From Streptomyces changanensis (GTDB taxonomy: Bacteria > Actinomycetota > Actinomycetes > Streptomycetales > Streptomycetaceae): a DNA stretch of 64,000 nucleotides. Of this stretch, positions 44,945 to 54,145 are shown piece after piece (position 1 is the first letter of the stretch; each line of letters begins with the position of its first letter). The notes beneath the pieces were generated by a model that worked only from the letters and a program-made list of their open reading frames with translations, made no database searches and was not told where the DNA came from. A program made the position numbers and the translations under genes. The stretch lies in contig NZ_CP102332.1 of NCBI RefSeq assembly GCF_024600715.1, positions 6,200,001 to 6,264,000 of the forward strand. The letters are read 5' to 3'.

Positions 44945-45954
44945 GTGCGGACACCTCGATGACCCTCACCGCTGCCCCCGGCGCGGGCGAGCGGACAACA
45001 CGGAAGGACTCTCCCGGAGCGGCGCCGCGCACGCGCCGCTCCGGGCGGCTGCGCCGCATCGGCCTGCCGTACCTCCTGCTGCTCCCCGCCCTGATCCTGG
45101 AACTCCTCGTCCACCTGGTGCCGATGGTGATCGGCATCGTCGTGAGCTTCAAGGAACTGACCCAGTTCCACATCCGCGCTTGGGACGCCGCTCCCTGGGC
45201 CGGACTCGACAACTACGCCCTCGCGGTCGACTTCCACGCCCCCGTGGGCGAGGCGCTCCTGAACTCCTTCCTCACCACCTGCCTGTTCACCCTGCTCTCG
45301 GTCGGTTCGTGCTGGCTGCTCGGGGTGGCCGCCGCCGTCTTCCTGCAGGAGGACTTCCGCGGCCGGGGCTTCCTGCGCACGGTCTTCCTCGTCCCGTACG
45401 CGCTGCCCGTCTACGCCGCGGTCATCACCTGGGCGTTCATGTTCCAGCGCGACAACGGACTGATCAACCACGTCCTGCACGACCGGCTGGGCCTCACCGA
45501 CAGTCCGCCGTTCTGGCTGATCGGCGACAACAGCTTCGTCACGCTGCTCGTGGTGTCGGTGTGGAAGGGCTGGCCCTTCGCCTTCCTGATCATCATGGCC
45601 GGGCTGCAGAACATCCCCAGGGAGATCTACGAAGCCGCCGCCCTCGACGGGGCCGGGACATGGCAGCAGATCCGCCGGATCACCCTGCCGTCGCTGCGCC
45701 CGGTCAACCAGGTCCTCGTCCTGGTGCTCTTCCTGTGGACCTTCAACGACTTCAACACCCCCTTCGTGCTGTTCGGCCGGGCAGCGCCGGAGGCCGCCGA
45801 CCTCATCTCCCTGCACATCCACCAGTCCTCGTTCCAGACCTGGAACTTCGGCGCGGGCTCCGCCATGTCGGTCCTCCTGCTCCTGTTCCTGCTCGTCGTC
45901 ACGGGCGGCTACCTCTGGCTCACCTCCCGAGGAAGGCAGGCCACCGATGCCTAG
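44941..45954 (+). CDS. ABC sugar permease (MalF type)
   Basis: A 337-residue permease. After a charged N-terminus, helix 1 begins PYLLLLPALILELLVHLVP; the EAA coupling loop is EAAALDGAGTWQQIRRITLP (residues beginning YEAAALDGAG). The GTG at 44941 overlaps the stop of the binding protein (GTGA), so I take it over the ATG at 44959, which has no better ribosome binding site. Its 3' end overlaps the next permease by 8 bases. Confidence 0.9.
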   Translation: MSADTSMTLTAAPGAGERTTRKDSPGAAPRTRRSGRLRRIGLPYLLLLPALILELLVHLVPMVIGIVVSFKELTQFHIRAWDAAPWAGLDNYALAVDFHAPVGEALLNSFLTTCLFTLLSVGSCWLLGVAAAVFLQEDFRGRGFLRTVFLVPYALPVYAAVITWAFMFQRDNGLINHVLHDRLGLTDSPPFWLIGDNSFVTLLVVSVWKGWPFAFLIIMAGLQNIPREIYEAAALDGAGTWQQIRRITLPSLRPVNQVLVLVLFLWTFNDFNTPFVLFGRAAPEAADLISLHIHQSSFQTWNFGAGSAMSVLLLLFLLVVTGGYLWLTSRGRQATDA

Positions 45955-46822
45955 CCACCCCCGGCGGCCGGTCCGCTCCCCGATGGCCGCCCCGCGGTCC
46001 TTCCTGTGGAGCCGGCGGATCTTCCTGACGCTCCTCACCGCCTTCGTCCTGCTGCCGGTGTACGTCATGGTCTCCAGCTCCCTCAAACCGCTGGAGGACG
46101 TGTCCGGCACGTTCCAGTGGATCCCCTCGAACCCCACCGTCCGCCCGTACGTCGACATCTGGGAAACCGTCCCCCTGGCCGACTACTTCGTGAACTCCCT
46201 GGTCGTGGCCGGGGCGGCGACCGTCTGCTCCGTCACGATCGCCGTGTTCGCGGCGTACGCGGTCAGCCGGTACGCCTTCCGCGGCAGGCGGATCTTCACG
46301 GTGACGGTCCTGTCGACGCAGATGTTCCCCGGCATCCTCTTCCTGCTGCCGCTGTTCCTCATCTACGTCAACATCGGCAACGCCACCGGCATCGCCCTGT
46401 TCGGCTCCCGCGGCGGTCTGGTCCTCACCTACCTCACCTTCTCGCTGCCCTTCTCCATCTGGATGCTGATCGGCTACTTCGACTCCGTCCCGCGCGACCT
46501 GGACGAGGCGGCGAAGGTGGACGGCTGCGGCCCGCTCGGCGCGCTCTTCCGGGTCCTCGTGCCCGCGGCCGTCCCCGGCATCGTGGCGGTCGCGGTCTAC
46601 GCCTTCATGACCGCGTGGGGCGAGGTCCTGTTCGCCTCCGTGATGACCGACGACACCACGCGCACCCTCGCCGTCGGCCTCCAGGGCTACGCCACCCAGA
46701 ACGACGTGTACTGGAACCAGGTCATGGCCGCCTCCCTCGTCGTCAGCCTGCCCGTCGTCGCCGGCTTCCTGCTCCTCCAGCGCTACCTCGTCACCGGCCT
46801 GACCGCCGGTGCCGTCAAGTGA
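45947..46822 (+). CDS. ABC sugar permease (MalG type)
   Basis: A 291-residue permease with six membrane helices and the coupling loop [18 protein letters not shown], ending [10 protein letters not shown] as usual for MalG-type partners. It overlaps the upstream permease by 8 bases. As in the first operon there is no ATPase gene, so the shared MsiK ATPase is assumed. Confidence 0.92.
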   Translation: MPSHPRRPVRSPMAAPRSFLWSRRIFLTLLTAFVLLPVYVMVSSSLKPLEDVSGTFQWIPSNPTVRPYVDIWETVPLADYFVNSLVVAGAATVCSVTIAVFAAYAVSRYAFRGRRIFTVTVLSTQMFPGILFLLPLFLIYVNIGNATGIALFGSRGGLVLTYLTFSLPFSIWMLIGYFDSVPRDLDEAAKVDGCGPLGALFRVLVPAAVPGIVAVAVYAFMTAWGEVLFASVMTDDTTRTLAVGLQGYATQNDVYWNQVMAASLVVSLPVVAGFLLLQRYLVTGLTAGAVK

Positions 46823-46866
46823 CCGCCGACATGGCTTCCCTCACCCTCACTCCAGGAAGGCCCTCT

Positions 46867-48222
46867 GTGTCCGATTCGATAGACCTCGCCGCTTTCCCGC
46901 CCGACTTCACCTGGGGAACGGCCACGTCCGCCTACCAGATCGAGGGCGCCGCCACCGAGGACGGCCGGGGAGCGTCGATCTGGGACACCTTCTCCCACAC
47001 CCCGGGCAGGGTCGACAACGGCGACCACGGCGACGTGGCCTGCGACCACTACCACCGCTGGCCCGAGGACGTCGCCCTCATGCGGCGGCTCGGCACCGAC
47101 GCCTACCGCATGTCGATCGCCTGGCCGCGCGTCCTACCCGAAGGTGACGGCCCGGCCAACGCGGCCGGCCTCGACTTCTACGACCGGCTCGTCGACGGGC
47201 TCCTCGACGCCGGGATCACCCCCAACGTCACCCTGTACCACTGGGACCTGCCCCAGGCCCTGCAGGACCGCGGCGGCTGGACCTCCCGCGACACGGCCGA
47301 ACACCTCGCCGCCTACGCCTCCCTCGCCGCCGGGCGGCTGGGCGACCGGGTCACCCGGTGGGCCACCCTCAACGAACCCCTGTGCTCCGGGTGGATCGGC
47401 CACCTGGAAGGCCGCATGGCCCCCGGCCTCACCGACCTGACCGCCGCCGTACGGGCCTCCTACCACCTGCTCCTGGGACACGGACTGGCCACCCGGGCGA
47501 TCCGCGCGGCGGCGCCGGGCGCCGAGGTCGGCCTGGTCACCAACCACTCCACCGTCGCGGCCGCCTCCACCCGGCCCGAGGACGTCGCGGCGGCCGCCCG
47601 CATGGACGGCCACACCAACCGCTGGTGGCTCGACCCCGTCCACGGCCGCGGCTTCCCCGCCGACATGCGCGAGCTGTACGGCGTCGACCTGCCCGAACGC
47701 CCCGGCGACGCGGAGACCATCGCCGCGCCCCTCGACTGGCACGGGCTCAACTACTACTTCCCGGTGACCGTGGCGGACGATCCGCACGGCCCCGTCCCGT
47801 ACGCCCGGGAGGTCCGCCTGCCCGACGTGCCGCGCACCGGCATGGACTGGCAGATCGACGCCGGCGGCCTGGAGGCGTTCCTGCTGCGGCTGACCGACGA
47901 CTACGGCGTGCGCCGGCTGTACGTCACGGAGAACGGCTCCGCATTCACCGACACCGTCCGCCCCGACGGCACCGTCGACGACCCCGAGCGGGCCCGGTAC
48001 CTGGAACGGCACCTGGCGGCCTGCGCCCGTGCGGTGCGCAAGGGGGCGCCGCTCGCCGGGTACTACGCCTGGTCTCTGCTGGACAACTTCGAATGGGCCT
48101 ACGGCTACGACAAGCGCTTCGGCCTGATCCACGTCGACTACGCGACCCAGCGGCGCACCGTCAAGGCGAGCGGCCACCGGTACGCCGACATCATCCGCGC
48201 CCACCGGCAGGCCCATGCCTGA
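46867..48222 (+). CDS. GH1 beta-glucosidase, cytoplasmic (BglC-like)
   Basis: A 451-residue GH1 enzyme. The start block [19 protein letters not shown], the acid/base Glu in TLNEPLC and the nucleophile Glu in YVTENGSAF are all present, and the end ([22 protein letters not shown]) is normal. It has no signal peptide. The GTG at 46867 follows AGGAAGG by about 7 bases and gives the usual distance to the conserved block; in-frame starts at 46819 and 46831 would be longer. It cleaves beta-glucosides imported by the adjacent transporter. The layout matches cebEFG-bglC style clusters. Confidence 0.93.
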   Translation: MSDSIDLAAFPPDFTWGTATSAYQIEGAATEDGRGASIWDTFSHTPGRVDNGDHGDVACDHYHRWPEDVALMRRLGTDAYRMSIAWPRVLPEGDGPANAAGLDFYDRLVDGLLDAGITPNVTLYHWDLPQALQDRGGWTSRDTAEHLAAYASLAAGRLGDRVTRWATLNEPLCSGWIGHLEGRMAPGLTDLTAAVRASYHLLLGHGLATRAIRAAAPGAEVGLVTNHSTVAAASTRPEDVAAAARMDGHTNRWWLDPVHGRGFPADMRELYGVDLPERPGDAETIAAPLDWHGLNYYFPVTVADDPHGPVPYAREVRLPDVPRTGMDWQIDAGGLEAFLLRLTDDYGVRRLYVTENGSAFTDTVRPDGTVDDPERARYLERHLAACARAVRKGAPLAGYYAWSLLDNFEWAYGYDKRFGLIHVDYATQRRTVKASGHRYADIIRAHRQAHA

Positions 48223-48337
48223 TCCGGCGGCACGGAGGGCCGGGGGAGGGCTCCTACCGGCCGATCCGCGCACGACGGCCGGAGGTTCACGGAAGCGACC
48301 GGCGTCGAGGTGACCGGTGGCCCCCCCGCCGGTCGCC

Positions 48338-48590
48338 TCAGGCGGATTCCCGTACGACCAGCTCCGGTTCGAAGACGACGGTCCCGGGTCCGCCGCGCGC
48401 CCCCCGGACCTGTTCGTCCGGGAGCCGGGCCATCGTCGCGGCCATCGACCAGCCCGCCCCCGGCGTGGTGGTCCAGGTCGACGTGGCCGATCGGTGCCGT
48501 CCGGCCGGGACGGGCGAACGGGACCGTGGGTATCCGACGGAGAGGAGCATCTCCGGCAGGGCGTCGTCGGCCAGGCCGCGAAGCCGACCC
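48338..48590 (-). pseudogene. Degraded LacI-family repressor gene
   Basis: On the minus strand this stretch encodes pieces of a LacI ligand-binding domain in two frames: LPEMLLSVG in one, then IPTVPFARPGRTAPIGHVDLDHHAGG in another (residues given in part), then MAATMARLPDEQ and the C-terminal PGTVVFEPELVVRESA in the first frame. At least two frameshifts and an internal deletion are needed to join them, and no HTH domain is found upstream. It faces the GH1 gene and is likely the former repressor of the operon at 43.6-48.2 kb. Confidence 0.65.
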
Positions 48591-48670
48591 GGAGGGGAGG
48601 CCGGAGCGCTGTGCCGTTCCTCGGGGGATTAGCCTGGGCAGCCGAGCGACCGGCAGAAGGGTGCAGTGCG

Positions 48671-50113
48671 GTGCCGATGTCCCGGGTCGATTCCCCCCAC
48701 GAGACGGGCTCGGACGTGCATCTCGTACTGTCGCCGGCCGGGCCTCGCCGCGCGGCGGTGGCGACGGCCCTGCGCGAGGCGGTGCGGACCGGGCGGCTCG
48801 CGCCGGGGACCCGGCTGCCGCCGTACCGCTCGCTCGCCGTCGACCTGGGAGTGGCCCGCAACACCGTGGCGGACGCGTACGCCGAACTGGTCGCCGAAGG
48901 GTGGCTGACCGCCCGGCAGGGCTCCGGCACCCGGGTCGCCGAGCGCGTCGCCGCCAAGGCGCAGCGCGTCCCCCGGAGGGCCCGGGGCAGCGAGTCGGGC
49001 GCCGTCCACGACCTCCGGCAGGGGCAGCCCGACGCGACGTCCTTCCCTCGGGCCGCCTGGGCCGCTGCGGTCCGCCGGGCAATGACCGGCGCACCGCACG
49101 ACGCCTTCGGCCCGGGGGATCCCCAGGGGCGTCCCGAACTGCGGCGCGCGCTGGCGGAATACCTCGGCCGGGCGCGTGGTGTGTGCGCCTCGCCGGAGCA
49201 GATCGTCGTCTGCGCCGGGTTCGCGCACGGGCTGCGTCTCCTCTTCGGGGGCGGTGTGCTGCCCGGTCCCCTGGCCGTCGAGCCGTACGGCCTCCCTTTC
49301 CACCGCGTTATCCTGACCGACGCCGCGGTGCGCACGATCCCCCTGGGGCTGGACGCGAGGGGCGCCAGGACCGACCAGCTGGCGACGCACCCGGACACCT
49401 CGTCGCGGCACGGCGCGCGTGCCGTCCTGCTCACCGCCGCCCACCAGTTCCCCACCGGCGGCCCCCTGCACGCGGCGCGCCGTGCCGCGGCCGTCGACTG
49501 GGCACGGTCTCGGGGCGGGGTGGTGCTGGAGGACGACTACGACGGGGAGTTCCGCTACGACCGCGAGCCCGTGGGCGCCGTGCAGGGACTGGATCCCGAC
49601 CACGTCGTGTACCTGGGCTCGGTCAGCAAGAGCCTGTCCCCGGCGCTCCGGCTCGGCTGGCTGGTCCTGCCGCCGCACCTGGTCGACGGCGTACTGGCGG
49701 CGAAGGGGCTGCGCGAGGCGTGGACGGGCGTCACCGACCAGCTCGCCCTCGCGGAGTTCATCGAATCGGGACAGTACGACAAGCACGTCCGCCGTATGCG
49801 GCAGCGCTACCGCGCCCGGCGCAACCAGCTCGTCGCGGCGCTGGCCGAGCACGCCCCCCACATCACGGTGACCGGCGTCGCGGCCGGACTGCACGCCGTA
49901 CTGAGTCTGCCGCCGGGCACGGAGGCGGCCACCGTCAAGGCGGCCACGCGGAGGGGCGTCGCCCTCGACGGCCTCGCGGACTTCCGGCACCCCGACGCCC
50001 CCGAACCACACCGGGACGGGCTGGTCGTCGGCTACGCCACGCCGCCCGAGCACCGTTACCGACCCGCACTCGACGCGCTGTGCCGGGCCCTGCCGCCCCT
50101 CCCCGACGCCTGA
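48671..50113 (+). CDS. MocR-family regulator (GntR HTH plus aminotransferase-like domain)
   Basis: A 480-residue MocR/PdxR-type protein. The GntR winged HTH (about 25-95) has LPPYRSLAVDLGVARNTVADAY in outline; the aminotransferase class I/II-like domain (about 120-475) contains the PLP lysine in LGSVSKSLSPALRLGW and DDYDGEFRYDREP. Members often control vitamin B6 or amino-acid genes. The GTG at 48671 is used because GAAGGG lies 9 bases upstream; an ATG two codons later is also possible. Its target is not evident; no divergent aminotransferase or transporter gene is adjacent. Confidence 0.88.
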   Translation: MPMSRVDSPHETGSDVHLVLSPAGPRRAAVATALREAVRTGRLAPGTRLPPYRSLAVDLGVARNTVADAYAELVAEGWLTARQGSGTRVAERVAAKAQRVPRRARGSESGAVHDLRQGQPDATSFPRAAWAAAVRRAMTGAPHDAFGPGDPQGRPELRRALAEYLGRARGVCASPEQIVVCAGFAHGLRLLFGGGVLPGPLAVEPYGLPFHRVILTDAAVRTIPLGLDARGARTDQLATHPDTSSRHGARAVLLTAAHQFPTGGPLHAARRAAAVDWARSRGGVVLEDDYDGEFRYDREPVGAVQGLDPDHVVYLGSVSKSLSPALRLGWLVLPPHLVDGVLAAKGLREAWTGVTDQLALAEFIESGQYDKHVRRMRQRYRARRNQLVAALAEHAPHITVTGVAAGLHAVLSLPPGTEAATVKAATRRGVALDGLADFRHPDAPEPHRDGLVVGYATPPEHRYRPALDALCRALPPLPDA

Positions 50114-50250
50114 GCCGCACTCCGCTCCCTACGGCGGGGCCGGGGCCGGGAACACCGGAAGTGTGCTGCCCCCCGGGCGGGGGCGCCGCCACACGGAGGG
50201 GGAGGGCCGGCCGGGCCGCCGCCGGGCCGGGTGGCGGCCCGGACGCGGTC

Positions 50251-50754
50251 TCAGCGCTCGGCCAGCGCCTTCGACCACACGGGGCTCTCGAAGTAGTGGT
50301 TGTCGTACAGCTGCGAACTGTCGCGGATGTCCTGGACGGTGGCCTCGCCGCGGTAGACGCGCTCCAGCAGCCGGTAGTAGTCGAAGCGGTCCATACCGGG
50401 GGTGAAGACCACCAGCATCTCCGCTTCGCTGCCGGGGGCCGGCGCGAAGGCGTGCGGCACCGTCGGAGGGACGGTCAGGAAGTCGCCCTTGCGCAGGGTC
50501 AGGATCTCGTCGTCCACGAGGACGCGCATCGTGCCGTCGAGGACGAGGAACATCTCGGTGGCCTTGGTGTGGAAGTGCGCGGGCGCCCCCGGAGAGCCCT
50601 CGCGGAACGTGGCCTTGTTGGCGGTGAGCGCCCCACCCGTCACCCCCGCGTCCGCGAGCAGCGTGATCAGGCTCGTCGCGCCGTCCTGGAGGGACTCGGC
50701 GGTCTCCGCCCGGACGAGGACGGGGCCGGCCTGCTGGGTCGTGCTGGTGTTCAT
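50251..50754 (-). CDS. Cupin-domain protein (quercetinase-like)
   Basis: A 167-residue protein with one cupin barrel. The metal-binding blocks are HFHTKATEMFLVLDG and FLTVPPTVPHAFAP. The C-terminal 50 residues (FDYYRLLERVYRGEAT, DIRDSSQLYDNHYFESPVW) are those of monocupin proteins like the quercetin 2,3-dioxygenase relatives of Streptomyces. Substrate not assigned. It ends 137 bases from the convergent MocR gene. Confidence 0.88.
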   Translation of the reverse strand: MNTSTTQQAGPVLVRAETAESLQDGATSLITLLADAGVTGGALTANKATFREGSPGAPAHFHTKATEMFLVLDGTMRVLVDDEILTLRKGDFLTVPPTVPHAFAPAPGSEAEMLVVFTPGMDRFDYYRLLERVYRGEATVQDIRDSSQLYDNHYFESPVWSKALAER

Positions 50755-51112
50755 GGTTCCTCCCGGATGTCCGGCCCCGGCTTCTTACCGGCGGTCCCTG
50801 CTGACACAGATGAATCTACGGCCCGGAAAGACCCATGGCGGGGTGCATTCGGAGTCATGATCCACGGGTCAATCGGGGGGGGGCGGCAGAAAATTCATCC
50901 GCGCGACCACGGCGGCGCGAGACCGTACCGACTCGATGACGGCTCGACGTCCGCTCGGGTCCGGTCGGGTCGGGCTCGCGGCGCCTGGCCCGCGCTCCCT
51001 CATGTCCTTCGGGCACGGGAGGCGCCCCCACGCGGCGATGTCGTCGGTCGCCACGGCTCCGCCATGACTCCACTCGTCCGCCTTGTGATCGCGCGCGCCG
51101 GACACCGTTCCC
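50755..51112. other. Gap between cupin and STAND genes
   Basis: 358 bases without a supported gene. It holds the cupin promoter region (near 50755-50830) and a run of nine G (50875-50883). Nothing else is recognised. Confidence 0.4.
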
Positions 51113-52990
51113 TCATCCGGGCCGACGGGGAGGGCGCCCCTGGCTCCGGGCTCGCGCCAGCAGCCGCTCCCAGCACGCGCGGCAGCCGCATCCCCATGGG
51201 TCGGCCCTGTCGGTGTGCAGGGGCTCCAGGCCTGTGACGTGGCCGAAGACGTACTCCTCGATCGCTTGGTGGGCCGCCGGGGTGAGCGTCGCCCACCGCA
51301 CATCCAGTTTGTGCAGAGCGTGGCGGATCTCGTCCAGGACCCGGGCTTCGGTGCGGCGCTCGCCCGCGTCGCGCGCGAGCGCCGCGGCGTGCAGCAGGGT
51401 GTGGATCGCCGCGTTCGACAGGCCCATCCGGCGTTGTTCGTAGCCGAGATCGAACAACGCGAGCCTGACGGCTCGGGAGGAGCCCCCCGGCTGGTCCGCG
51501 GTGTTCCGGACCGTCGCGGTGATGGCGCGTAGATCGTCACCGAGGTGTTCCCAGCTGAGATAGACGGCGAGGAACCAGGCGAGCACCGTGGATGTCCATG
51601 GGTGGCCGAGGGGTGGGTCAGCCGTGATCACGCTGACCAGGTTGACGCGTTCGGCGGCGAACCACGCCTCTGCGTCCTCCGGAGAGGCGAAACGCGAGGC
51701 ACCGGAGAAGCGGGGGAAGAGGCGGTACGGCCTGAACATCCGGGAACGCGCGTCCCAGCAGCTGACCACGTAGTGCCGGTGCAGTCGTGTCTGGGCCGCA
51801 TGTCGGTCGTCGCCGACGGCGTGGGCGAGGCCCTGTTCGGCGGCGTACAGGCGCACCAGGTCGTGCAGGCGCCAACGGCCCCAGGCGGGGCCCGGGTCGA
51901 CGAGATGGGTGTCGGCGAGGTCCAAGAGGAGTTCCTCGGCCTCGGCCAGGGCGACGCCCGCCAACCGGGCGGCGGACTCGGTGGAGATGTCCGGGCCCGG
52001 GTTGAGCGGCAGCAGGCGCAGGAGCCGGCTGTGGCGGGGGGAGAGGCGCCGGTAGGACAGGTCGAAGGCGGCGCGCACCGAGCGGTCCCGGCGGCGCAGT
52101 CGGTCCAGGCGGGAGTGCTGCTCCGTCAGGAGGGTGGTCAGGGACGCGAGGGGACGGGTGGGGCTGTCGGCCAGCAGCGCGGCGATGATCCGCAGGGCCA
52201 GCGGCAGGCCCCCGCACAGCCGGGCGGTCACGGCCGCGTGGTCCGGTGCGTCCGCTACCCGGGTGTCGCCGGGGCCCCGAGCCGCACGGAGTGCTCGGTC
52301 CAGCAGCTCCACGGAGGCGGCCTCGTCGAGGGCGGCCAGATCGTGCAGGCGGGCACCCACGTCCAGGTTGTCGCGGGAGGTGACCAGGGTCGCGGTGGCG
52401 CCGTCGGAGGGGAGCAGCGGCCGTACCTGGTCCTCGCTGGAGGCGTTGTCCACCACGACCAGGACGCGGCGGCCCGCCGCCGCGAGCGCGGACAGTGTGC
52501 TGCGGTAGAGGAGGGAGCGGCCCTGGAGGTCGGGTGGGATCCTTTCGGGCGGTGTGCCGAGGGCGCGCAGCAAGTGGTCGAGGGCGTGCTCGGGAGTGAG
52601 CGGGCTCTCGGCGTCGTAGCCGAGCATGTCGATGAAGAGGACGCCGCCGGGGAACCAGCCCTCTTCGTCCATCGCGCGCTTGGCGGTCTGCACGACCAGT
52701 TCCGTCTTCCCGACCCCTCCCAGTCCGGCGACCGCCGACACCAGGACCGCCTGCTGCCGCACGCCCGGCGCCAGCTCCCGGAGGAGAGCGGTGAGCTCCG
52801 CCTCCCGCCCGGTGAAGGTGCCCGAGGCCGGGGGCAGGCCCGACAGCGCCACGGGGACCGGCCGAGGCAGTTGTACGGTGACGTCCCGGCCCTGGACCAC
52901 CGGGCCCAGGAAGACCCCGCCGGAGATCTCGTTACGGACCTCGTCGTGCGCGTGTCCGTCCCTCCGCCCCCGGCCGCGCTCCTCGGACAT
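51113..52990 (-). CDS. STAND (NB-ARC) ATPase, SARP-less AfsR-like protein
   Basis: A 625-residue STAND ATPase. A short N-terminal motif (EISGGVFLGPVVQGRDVTVQ) precedes the NB-ARC domain (about 55-330): Walker A GLGGVGKTEL, Walker B LVVVDNAS, GLPLALRII, followed by a winged-helix-like part (FDLSYRRLSPRHSRLLRLL, RWRLHDLVRLYAAEQ). The C-terminal 180 residues are helical (TPR-like) and end with a Cys cluster WGCGCRACW. There is no SARP DNA-binding domain. Such proteins are regulators or defence sensors; nothing here decides. The N-terminal motif is common in Streptomyces STAND proteins and may be an adaptor. Confidence 0.85.
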   Translation of the reverse strand: MSEERGRGRRDGHAHDEVRNEISGGVFLGPVVQGRDVTVQLPRPVPVALSGLPPASGTFTGREAELTALLRELAPGVRQQAVLVSAVAGLGGVGKTELVVQTAKRAMDEEGWFPGGVLFIDMLGYDAESPLTPEHALDHLLRALGTPPERIPPDLQGRSLLYRSTLSALAAAGRRVLVVVDNASSEDQVRPLLPSDGATATLVTSRDNLDVGARLHDLAALDEAASVELLDRALRAARGPGDTRVADAPDHAAVTARLCGGLPLALRIIAALLADSPTRPLASLTTLLTEQHSRLDRLRRRDRSVRAAFDLSYRRLSPRHSRLLRLLPLNPGPDISTESAARLAGVALAEAEELLLDLADTHLVDPGPAWGRWRLHDLVRLYAAEQGLAHAVGDDRHAAQTRLHRHYVVSCWDARSRMFRPYRLFPRFSGASRFASPEDAEAWFAAERVNLVSVITADPPLGHPWTSTVLAWFLAVYLSWEHLGDDLRAITATVRNTADQPGGSSRAVRLALFDLGYEQRRMGLSNAAIHTLLHAAALARDAGERRTEARVLDEIRHALHKLDVRWATLTPAAHQAIEEYVFGHVTGLEPLHTDRADPWGCGCRACWERLLARARSQGRPPRRPG

Positions 52991-53341
52991 CGTCCCCCCA
53001 CGGGTCACTCCTGTGGGCCCAGTATCCCTCGACCGCGCCCAGCCGGTCAGGAGATCGGACGGGTGGTGCGTGCCGGGGAACCGAGGTCTTCCCCGGTCGC
53101 CTTCCTGTGTCGAGTCGCGCGTGGGCGGTCCGGCGTCCGACGTCAGCCCGTCAGTCCTCGCGCGGGTGGACACCCGGCGTGAGGGCCCTGCCTTGGAGGG
53201 CCGTCGTCGGTTCGGCTGCGGCTCGGCGAGAGGAGCGCGGAGGGTGTGGCACCCGCGCGCTGACCACCGGGGTGCGCCAACGCGGGCAGCGCCCCGCGCG
53301 GCCTGGCGGGACGGAGCCAGGCTGGGGAGGGGATCAGCTGC
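52991..53341. other. Gap upstream of the STAND gene
   Basis: 351 bases between the STAND start and the stop of the STAS-like gene. No gene is supported; the STAND promoter should lie close to 52991-53060. Confidence 0.4.
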
Positions 53342-53821
53342 TCACCGGCCGGCGTTCCGGCCGCTCCGTTCGTCACGCTCCTCCGCGGCGGGACGGCATC
53401 CGCGGGTCAAGGCCGCGGCGCCGGACAGCGTGGCCGCCACGAGCAGGGTCCGGGAGACGCGGGACACCCGGAAGACCTTGCGGGCCAGCGGGCGGCGGGC
53501 CACCACGCAGACCACGGTGCCCCGGTCGCGAGCGGCCCGGTGGACCCGTACCAGCACGTCGACCAGGGCGGCCGTGACGAGAGCCGTCCGTACGTCGACG
53601 ATCACCGTGCGGGCACCGGAACCCGTGACCACGGTACGGAGTTCCCGCTCGGCGGCCTCCTCCTCGTGCGCGTCGACGACGTCGCCGATCTCGATCACGA
53701 GGTCGTCGCTGCTGAGGCGGTAGCACGGGAACGGCAACGCTGGCTCCTCGCAGGCATACCGGAGAGAGGGAGGCCGCTTCCTGACCACCGCCGTCCGCTT
53801 ACCCCTGACGTGCGGCACCAT
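53342..53821 (-). CDS. STAS-like (anti-anti-sigma-fold) protein
   Basis: A 159-residue protein. After a basic N-terminus, a STAS-like fold runs about 45-135 (LVIEIGDVVDAHEEEAAERELRT, then TVIVDVRTALVTAALVDVLVRVH in outline). In active anti-anti-sigma factors a DSSG-like Ser/Thr is phosphorylated; here that position reads VTAALV, so the switch Ser is not conserved. The C-terminus has RRPLARKVFRVSRVSRTLL and a Gly-rich end. A kinase or anti-sigma partner is not adjacent. The start at 53821 is the first ATG in a good coding frame; a shorter start is possible. Confidence 0.6.
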   Translation of the reverse strand: MVPHVRGKRTAVVRKRPPSLRYACEEPALPFPCYRLSSDDLVIEIGDVVDAHEEEAAERELRTVVTGSGARTVIVDVRTALVTAALVDVLVRVHRAARDRGTVVCVVARRPLARKVFRVSRVSRTLLVAATLSGAAALTRGCRPAAEERDERSGRNAGR

Positions 53822-54145
53822 GCTGATCCCGTGGCGAAGGGGGGACCCGCTTGCCGCTTGCCGCTTGTCGTTTGCCGGCCTGCCATCGGCGACGGCGGGG
53901 GGTGTGCCGATGCGACGCGCGCGAACAGGCCGTGCTGCAGCCGGGGGAGTCGAAGGCCCTCGGCGCGTCTTCGGACCAGTGGACGCATGACTCCCGGGGG
54001 TTCGGGCACTCGCGTCTCCGGCCCGGTCTTCTTCGGTCTTCGCGGTGCAGCCGCCCGAGCGCCGCCGCGGCGGCACGGAGGACCCGACACCGCCCCCGCT
54101 AGTTGCTCCAGCGGGTATCCCGCGCCTGCATGTACCGTGGGGGCC
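53822..54145. promoter_or_regulatory. Divergent region STAS-like gene / quinone oxidoreductase
   Basis: 324 bases without a gene. There is a short GCTTGCC-type direct repeat at 53849-53880. TACCGT (54133-54138) lies 7 bases before the oxidoreductase ATG as a leaderless -10 element. Confidence 0.4.

Noticed and set aside
48138..49094. A continuous minus-strand frame covering the LacI relic as an intact gene
   Set aside because: The LacI blocks are in two frames and the open frame runs through unrelated sequence antisense to GH1 and MocR genes.
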